A stretch of DNA of 64,000 bases from an uncultured Victivallaceae bacterium (lineage in GTDB: Bacteria > Verrucomicrobiota > Lentisphaeria > Victivallales > Victivallaceae): the NCBI GenBank assembly GCA_944392655.1, contig CALXXL010000007.1, positions 1-64,000 of the forward strand. Reading direction: 5' to 3'. This document shows, piece after piece, positions 1 to 8,400 of this stretch; positions within the stretch are counted from its first letter, which is position 1, and every line of letters begins with the position of its first letter. The position numbers and the translations under genes were made by a program. The notes beneath the pieces are model-generated. The model was not told where the DNA came from. It did no database searches and saw only the letters and a program-made list of their open reading frames with translations.

Positions 1-25
1 ACCCGTGTCGGGTTGCCGGTAATAT

Positions 26-70
26 CGCCTTGAAGGCGTGGTGCATACCACCGGCTTAGCCGGTGGTTTT
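26..70 (+). repeat. Two adjacent hairpins, possible IS200/IS605-type end
   Basis: A short hairpin (arms CGCCT/AGGCG, 26-38) is followed by a perfect 9-bp stem, ACCACCGGC (47-55), loop TTA and GCCGGTGGT (59-67), then TTTT. The T-run lies on the plus strand, so this does not terminate the minus-strand transporter at 88. It could be a plus-strand terminator of a gene left of the window. Paired GC-rich hairpins of this form also occur at ends of IS200/IS605-like elements. No transposase is visible, so the element is undecided. Confidence 0.45.
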
Positions 71-87
71 GATTGTTTGCATTACGT

Positions 88-2037
88 TTAGGCTTCCACT
101 GTAGTCGATATGCCTTTTTCCATCTTAGAAAGAAGGTAGATGACAAATGCAAGAACGATATTTATTCCACATATAAGTGCCATATAATATGCTCCGTTCT
201 TAGGCGGAAGGTCGTAGATGTAATATATATTGAGCAGTGTGTTGACGATAAAGTAAGGAACTACAAGAAGAATCATGCCGTGGTGAGGTATGCCGTTTTT
301 AGGCGCCAATCCATTAAGAACCCGTTTTACATCTTTCATTATTTTAGTTCTGATGATAAACCATATTACCGCTCCGGCTACCGCCAGAGAGCCGCACAGC
401 TCTATAAACAGAGCGGCAATTTCCTGGTTGTCATTTTTCATATTCCATACCGCATAGTATATTACCAGACCAACCGTTACTGCAATCAAAGCATCAAAGA
501 AATAAAATGCAGCTTTTAATCCTCTTACACTTGGAGCATGATATTCCGGTTGTTCCAATTCTTCTTTTCCAGTCGTACTCCAAATGGCCGGGCAGGCATA
601 ATTCTTATAACCGCCGAGCCGGTTCCATTCACGATAAAGAAGAAATACAACAATAATCTGAAATATACCTATGAATACCGGCCAGCACAATGTATAGCGG
701 TAGTAAAAAGTGCTTTCCGCCGGGAAAAAGCCGTGGAACCAGTCTAGGCCTTTGCCGAAAGCAAGACCTAATACCGTGACAAATCCTGCCCGTACAAGCG
801 CCTGCATTGAACAGAATGAGCCAAATCTGGAACGGGGGAAGGTGAGCATCTCATACGGCAATCCGGATACACCTCCGATAACGGTGGCCGGAACGTATGC
901 AATTGCAATTATTGTTGATGTCCATATGAACGCACTCGGACTGAGAGTGCCGAAAAGCCATCTGAGCCCAAAAAGGGTATTCACCACAACAAACATGGTG
1001 TTGTACATTACAATACGGACAGGATGCCAGCGATTAACATATCTTCCAGCAATAAACAATACACAGAAATATGCCGCAAGATTGACCATGCTCTGCAAGC
1101 CGTCGGTATAGCCCATATCTTTCAATGCTAACCCGAGATCCTGTCGCAAATAGAATGAGTAGGTATAGGCAATTGCGGAAACCGCACCAAGAGTTGTCAG
1201 TGTATATCGCAGGATATATATACGGTGTGAAAAACTCTCTTTTACAAAAATTCCTAATCCTGAGAAGATCTTTCTCATCCATGAGAAAATAGATTTTGAA
1301 GCCTTATTTAATTCATCTTCTCCGTCAATTGGAGGATATTCGCCCTCTTTTATCATCAGGCACATCAGCAGTATGCCAACTGCATACGCAATGGCTGATC
1401 CTATGAAAATTTCTCTATACCATGTGTTTGCTTCAGGAAATAGAAAAATATTGAAGAACATATTGCCGAGATTTATAGCAATATTTATAGCTGCCATGAC
1501 TTGCGCAAAAAATTCCTTTGGAATAATATCATTGCACAGATAGTGAATTACACTGCCCACATACATGTAGAAGAACTGGTACATAAACATGATAATCATC
1601 AGTACGATAATTCCACATGTGAATGGATTGTCGCTGAAAAAAGAGATATTCTCTGCTGCAATGAATTCACCAATTTTGTCCGCAAACGCAAATAACGCCA
1701 AGCTTATAACCAGAAAAGGCATGGAATATAAGATAAAAGGAATACGGCGCCCGAGTTTACTCCGGTGACGATCGCTTGTAAAGCTGACATAAGGACAGAT
1801 GATCATATTCAATACGCCGCCGATAGTCGTAAGAATAACCATTTTCTGGAAGTCGGATGCTCCAAATTCATCCAGTTGGATTGGAACCATCTTTGCTGGA
1901 AGTGTGGTGGAGATATTGTAAATAAAATATCCAACCATCATCCAGAAAATTGTCAATGCCAGTTTGGGTATAGAATATGTAAGTGTTCCGCGTGTATACA
2001 CTTTCTTATACCATGCTAGATTGCTGTCGTCCCCCAT
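88..2037 (-). CDS. GPH/SLC45-like MFS sugar-cation symporter
   Basis: A 649-residue polytopic inner-membrane protein predicted to import a glycoside or sugar with a cation. About 12 hydrophobic helices are spread over the chain. The loop after helix 2 carries the motif SDRHRSKLGRR (88-98), characteristic of the glycoside-pentoside-hexuronide and SLC45-like branch of the major facilitator superfamily. The protein is longer than usual for the family (450-500) because of a cytoplasmic loop near residues 230-265 and a C-terminal extension with further hydrophobic helices. The ATG at 2037 is preceded by AAAGAAAGGA, a good ribosome binding site. It is divergent from the giant gene at 2401, with 363 bp between them. 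The substrate cannot be read from sequence, and no sugar-catabolic gene is adjacent. Confidence 0.85.
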   Translation of the reverse strand: MGDDSNLAWYKKVYTRGTLTYSIPKLALTIFWMMVGYFIYNISTTLPAKMVPIQLDEFGASDFQKMVILTTIGGVLNMIICPYVSFTSDRHRSKLGRRIPFILYSMPFLVISLALFAFADKIGEFIAAENISFFSDNPFTCGIIVLMIIMFMYQFFYMYVGSVIHYLCNDIIPKEFFAQVMAAINIAINLGNMFFNIFLFPEANTWYREIFIGSAIAYAVGILLMCLMIKEGEYPPIDGEDELNKASKSIFSWMRKIFSGLGIFVKESFSHRIYILRYTLTTLGAVSAIAYTYSFYLRQDLGLALKDMGYTDGLQSMVNLAAYFCVLFIAGRYVNRWHPVRIVMYNTMFVVVNTLFGLRWLFGTLSPSAFIWTSTIIAIAYVPATVIGGVSGLPYEMLTFPRSRFGSFCSMQALVRAGFVTVLGLAFGKGLDWFHGFFPAESTFYYRYTLCWPVFIGIFQIIVVFLLYREWNRLGGYKNYACPAIWSTTGKEELEQPEYHAPSVRGLKAAFYFFDALIAVTVGLVIYYAVWNMKNDNQEIAALFIELCGSLAVAGAVIWFIIRTKIMKDVKRVLNGLAPKNGIPHHGMILLVVPYFIVNTLLNIYYIYDLPPKNGAYYMALICGINIVLAFVIYLLSKMEKGISTTVEA

Positions 2038-2255
2038 TTTATTCCTTTCTTTGAATTTTATTGTTTATATGAAAAATTGTATTTATTACTGTGAAAGATA
2101 CTACTTTAAGAAAATATTAAGGCAAATCTTTAAAATTCAAGCATAAATTATGATTTATTTATAATAAATAATGGGAATAATTATCAGAAAAATTGTTTCT
2201 GGAAAATCCTGTTGGTTTTTTTATAAAAATAAATTTTTTTTATAAAGAAAAAAGG

Positions 2256-2284
2256 TTGTAAAAATTAAATGGCCATGCTATACT
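2256..2284 (+). promoter_or_regulatory. Sigma70-type promoter of the giant repeat gene
   Basis: TTGTAA (2256-2261) and TATACT (2279-2284) are separated by exactly 17 bp and lie about 117 bp before the ATG at 2401. This gives an untranslated leader of roughly 110 nt. The rest of the 2038-2400 intergenic region is very AT-rich, and I see no other gene in it. Confidence 0.7.
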
Positions 2285-2400
2285 ATCACTGATTATACAT
2301 ATTTAATGCTTTATTAGACGTTATTGGTAAGGCACGGACACAGATAAGTTTTTTTAAGTTTTTATATAAATAATTGTCCTTAAGAAAGAAGGGTCAACAG

Positions 2401-5400
2401 ATGAACGAGTATATTATTAGCGAGAGAAATAACGGGCATATTGTCATGGACAATTCTGTCAATTTGATATTTATGTCAGTTGCGGATAACCTTGAGAGCG
2501 GCGGCCGTTGGATCAAAACCGAAAAGAACTATTTCATCGGGGTGGGAACTGCACCTGATTATGAGATGATTGAAACCAGTTCTGCCAATGATGAGTTCGG
2601 TGCGACGGTGACGCTCGGCGGTAATTATCTTGATGATGATTTAGAGGAAAAGGGGAATCTCGTTTATCACGGCGAAAATATTCAGGATGAAGTGGCAGCC
2701 GTTAGATTCAACGGTAGTGGCAATGTTTACTTTACCGCGCAGACCGGCGCTACTACCGACGCCAAAGATAGCGATATACTTGTTGTAGTTACCAATAAAT
2801 ATGTCAGTCCCGATTCTGAAGGCGGCTCCGGGGAATCTGTTGCCGACGCAAGTTATATCAACGCCAGTCAGAATGTAAGCGCTTCTGCTTTCAGGGCGCT
2901 CAAGACTATGAATGTAGGCGGGAATCTTTCCGGCCAACTGAAAGTTAGCAGTATCGGTAACGATTTTGTCAGCTATACTGTGGAAAGCGGCGACAGCTCC
3001 AGCAAGGTACTGATGACCAGCGGTCATGTAATTAATGTAACCTCCTTGAAAGGTGGAGAAGTTACGGTTCAGAACAATTCCGATGCAGTAATTGAAGTAA
3101 GTGCCAATGCGGCGATAACCCACAAGGGCGATGAAGGGGCAGCTGGAACAGTGAGCAATAACCGGATTGTTGCTGCCGGTCTGTGGAGTTTTGGTTTTTC
3201 CATCAATAATGATGCTCCGGAAAATTATGTCGGATATGAGGATGAAAAAGATATCCCCAGCTCAATTACTATTAAAGGTTATCTTGGTGGAAAGATCACG
3301 GTTGTAAACGGAGCCTTGGCTGAAGAGTCCGGTGAATCAGGTGATGGCGCAGTTACACCAGGACCAGGGCCGATAGAAGGAGAGGAATCTGAAACTGCGG
3401 AAAGTGCAGGTCAGAATCTGTTTATCGCCAATGCTGCTAATAATACCGATCAGCTCGGCACTCAGATGACTGTTACAGGAAATACTGTGGGCGCCTATGG
3501 TTTGCTGGCCGATGATAATACCGGAGTAACCGAAGAGATCATAGACAGCGAGGGTGAAAGTAGCGAAATAGAATCTATGTCCAGAATTAATCTCGGCGGT
3601 TTTACCGGAGAGATAGAGGTTTCTTCAATCGGTAATACTTTCTCTGCAATTGTGGCTGGAGGTGACGAAAATGCCACTACCAGTATTACCAACAATACGG
3701 TTGCCGCGGCTGGTATGAAGGCCAATCAGATTAATATTGATAAAAAATTTACCGGGACTATAACGGTTGAGTCCAGTAAAAATACCTTTACAACGGAAAT
3801 GTCCGCTCCGGAGGCTGATAACAATGTCGTTACCGATAACCTGGTTGAAGTAATCGGATTGGACGTTGTTTCCAAGGATGGAGTTGAAGGTGCAGGAACC
3901 TTGAATTCTGCAAGCTCAATGGCCGGGAGTATAAATATCACCAGTTACGATAATACCAATGATACCTACTATGACGGAATTAACGGTTATAAATGGAATG
4001 TGGTTGGCATCCGTGCTGATAAGATTGACGTAAAAGGCGATTTGGGAACCGATATAAGTGTATTGACCGGACGCTCAAACGGCTATCATGGAGAGGGAAT
4101 GGTTGCCGGTATCTATGTGGATAATATTTCAGCAGATTTTATCAGTAGTGATATCACTATAGTGGCTGATGAGCTGGAACGTCCGCTCCGGGTTGTAGGT
4201 ATTTTTGTTGAAAACGGCTTTGACAATGGTATAACCTATGGAGATAACCGGAAGGATACTTTTGATTTTACAGGCAATCTTATCATGCAGGATAACGAAC
4301 TGGAAGGTAAGAGTAATGCCATTGTCGCTGGCATGATGGGATTTAAAGATGGCGTGAATCTGCGCGTCTCCGGTACGATTTTGGCTGTCGGACCATACGG
4401 CGCCGCGACGACATATTCTATTGTGGCTGACAGAATTAATGAGGATCTTTCCACTACCCGTTATGGAACAGATGACTATGTTGAATTGGCCGCCGGTTCG
4501 CTGTGTTGTGGAAGCATTGAGCTTTCCAACGGCTCTAATACTGTCGTTATTGACAGTAACTCTAAGTTTGCCGGAACCATGACAGCGAATTTGGGTGAAC
4601 TTTCAGTGGAATTCAAGCTGAACGAACACGCCATGGCTTATGTGGAAGATATTGAATATGATTTTGATATTGATTGGCCGGCGGATTGCATTGTTTACAC
4701 TTCGGATAACTATGGCGCCGCATGGCTCGCCAGTACCACCAATATCACTGTCGATATGAATGATGCTGAAGCCGGCGAAAGATATCACCTCTTCCGTATC
4801 GAAGATATGCGGAACGAAGACTGGCAGAAACGCAAGATCGCTATCACATATCAGGGACATACGGCGGAAATAATGGTTGGCGAGGAGTTCTCCAATGAAT
4901 ATTTCTCTGTTACCAGCGAAATCATTTACAACGAAGAATCTGGAATCGGCGATATCTTCTTTATGGTGGAAGAGCTCAATGGCAACCAGTTTGCCGCGCC
5001 GGTCGTCAGTAGCGATGTTGTTTATGACGATGAGGAAGAAACGATTACTCTCAGCTGGAAGTCAACCAACCCGAGCAGCAAGATCGAGGTCTTTGAACTC
5101 GAATACCGTATTGACGACGGTAATTCTGTCGTGGTTTACATTGATGGAGACGAATCCGAATATGAATTCAAGAACCTGATGGCCGGACAGACCGTTGAAT
5201 GGCGCGTCCGTGAACATTTGGTGGACAAAGATCTCTATGTCAGCGATTGGTCGGAAGAAACATCTTTCACCGTTAAGCCGGAAGATACGAAATTTGAAAA
5301 TGTCGGCAGCGGACAGTACGACAACAACGCCGATAAAGGCGCGGTTACACCGACTGCTACATTGACATGGGCAACTGCGGAATGCGAAGCCGGTGTGGCA

Positions 5401-8400
5401 TATTATGAACTGCGCTATTATCAGGGGGCGGATTCGTCCGCTCCGGATTGGGATTCGGTTGAATATAAGACCAAGGTGGTTTCCGGGAATATGTGCATTG
5501 TTTCTGGCCTGACCAATATGTCTTATGTTCATTGGCAGATTCGCGCAGTGGATAACAATGGCCTTGCCTCCGATTGGTCGGATGGGCAGACACTGCGTGT
5601 ATATGCCGGCGATACTCGCGCTCCGGAATTCGATACCAGTTCAGTCCGCAGTATTATCACATTTGACCCGACTGCTCCGGAAAATCAGATGATGCAGATT
5701 ACCGTATCCTGGGATCCGGCAGAAGATGTGGATATGAAGTCAGGACTTGCCGGATATGATATCAGCTACCGTCTGGTTAAGGGCGAAGACAGTTATGGTG
5801 AGTGGTTTACTGTCCGCGTTGGAGCGGATGAAACCAGCCTTAAACTTAATCTGGCCAATGGTGTTTATGAGTGGAAGATCAGCGCCAGCGACTATGCCGG
5901 TAACCGTACAGAAGAATTTTATGGAACTAACTGGGCGGGCGACTTTATGGCTCCGGAATTCGTTGATGGAGAAGCCAACCTTACTGTTGATGTTCTTAAT
6001 ACATCCAACAATAATAATGAAATTAAACTCTCCTGGAATCCGGCAGAAGATACCGATGGCGGCATAGGTAATATTTTCCAATCCGGCCTGAAAGAGTATG
6101 TTCTCTATTACAAAGCTGAAGGTGCTGACGATTCAACCGCGAAAAAGATTAAAATCAACGCTGATCAGACCAGCTATATCTTTAGCAGTAAAGATGCCAA
6201 ACTGACCGATGGTAAGTATGAATGGTGGATCGTAGCAACTGATAATGCTAAAAACGAAATCGTTACCGACAAGAGTACTTTCTCTGTAGATACGAAATCT
6301 CCTACTGGCGGATTCACCGGTATCAGCGATGTAAAACCGACAATCAGCGTAAATTGGGAAGAGGTTGAAGGTACTGATCCGGTTACCGGTGAAACGATTG
6401 TTACATCATATACTGCGACCAATATCAGTATCAAATTTGATATTCAAAGTGAATTTACCGATGCGAATGATATCTACTTCATCATTCAGTTCTCCGGTAA
6501 TGATGAATTCACCGATGTATCTGAATATACGTTCGCACGCAATACAGAAAGTAATATAACAACTGTAACGTTCAATGATTCATTTGAACTCGGTGCCGGC
6601 GGTATTGCCAAATATGATAAAATCTACTACCGTATTCAGGCGGTTGACTCTCTCGGCAACCGTAATGCTACTTGGGCTATGAGCGGTAATTACTTCCAGT
6701 TGATCGATGAGGCAACCGGACGTCGGATTACTGATACTACGGCTCCCACCAAGGTTACAGATGTGGAATACAAGCGCAACGGCAGCGATTTGACAGTCAG
6801 CTGGGATGGAGCAACGGATACATTCGGTGTAAGATATTATGATATCTACCTCAACGGCAAGAAAGTTGCTGAAGGGGTCCGCGATACCAAGTACACGATT
6901 CAGAATGTGGCCGAAGGTAAATATTCACTGCAGGTACAGGCTGTTGACTGGGCTGGCCATCGCTCGGAAAACTCCACTGGTGTTAACGTAATTATGGACG
7001 TAACGGCACCGGAATTCAATGTGAACAGTGTCTCCTCTTCCGTTGTTGGTAAAGATGCATGCGTTACATGGGAAAAAGCAGAAGATAATTATGACTTCGG
7101 TTATTATGAAATCCGCTACTCCAGCTGGGATGCTGTGGCCGGCGGTTTCACCGCCTGGATCTCTACGAAAGTATATGATCAGAAACAGACTGAATTCTGG
7201 TTCAGCAATTGGAGCAATGGTCAGACTATCTATCAGGTGCGCGCCGTCGACGCGGCAGGAAATGCCAGCGAATGGAGTTCAGCTGACAATTCATTTGTAA
7301 TTGATACTGCCAGCGATGCCGGCGATACCATGACTAAGGCTATGACACTGGAATGGGGACAGGATATGACCAATACTATTGGTCGCGGTGATACTGCTGA
7401 CTTCTACAAGTTCGCAATGTCTTCGTCCGGTGAAGTCACCATTACCATCAGCGATTTGAAAGCGGTTGGCAGTTCCGGCAGTGGTTCTGTCAAAGTAACG
7501 ATCTATGATGCTTATGGCAAGTCGCTCAAGAGTTTCTCGGTTTCAGGCAGCAATCCGAAGAGCTACTCTGTGCTGGTGGAAAAACTCGGAACCGGATATT
7601 GCTATGTCGGTATTACTCCGAGCAGTTCTGACAAGGTTTCCGAATATGTTATCGAAGGTAATGTAGATTACTTCGAACCTGCCACCAGCAACAGCAGTTT
7701 TGCCAGCGCAGAAGTCGTAACACTCAACCCGATGGGAGGTGCTGAATTTACCGGGTGGGTCGGATTCGGTGATGCGGTCGACTACTATAAGCTTGATGCC
7801 GCTGTGGCCGGTTCCATGAATCTTTCCATCTCCGGATTGGAAGGCAAAGTAACCATTACAGTTTATGACAACAATAAGAAGAAGATCAAGAGTGTCTCGG
7901 TAAGTGCCGATAAAGAAAATGTAATGACTGATGTTCTGGTTCCGGTAGGTTCATATATCACCATTACTTCCGGAGATAACGGCAAAGGTAAGGAAAATAC
8001 CGGTTATACCGTGATCGTAAATGACAATTACTTCCAGCCGGCTACGCCGAATGATGATTTCAGCAGCGCAGCAGTTATTGCACTGGATGAAAACGGTTAT
8101 GGCAAGACCACTGGCTGGGTTGGTTACGGCGATGCGGTAGATTATTACAAGCTCGGTTCTGCCGCCGCTGGTACGCTCGATCTTTCTATAAGCGGATTGA
8201 CCGGCAAGGTTACAGTTGCGCTTTATGACGAAAATGGCAAGAAGTTGAAGAGTGTCTCGGTAAGCAAAGATACCGAAAATATCTTTAAAGATGTTTTGAT
8301 CCCGAACGGAGCATACGTTACCGTCACTTCCGGCGATAATGGCAAGGGCAAGGAAAATACTGAGTACGAACTCGTAGTAAAAGATGATTATTTCCCGGCT

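Noticed and set aside
2038-2255. Regulatory RNA between the transporter and giant gene
   Set aside because: Only low-complexity AT sequence with short A/T palindromes; no terminator or conserved stem.
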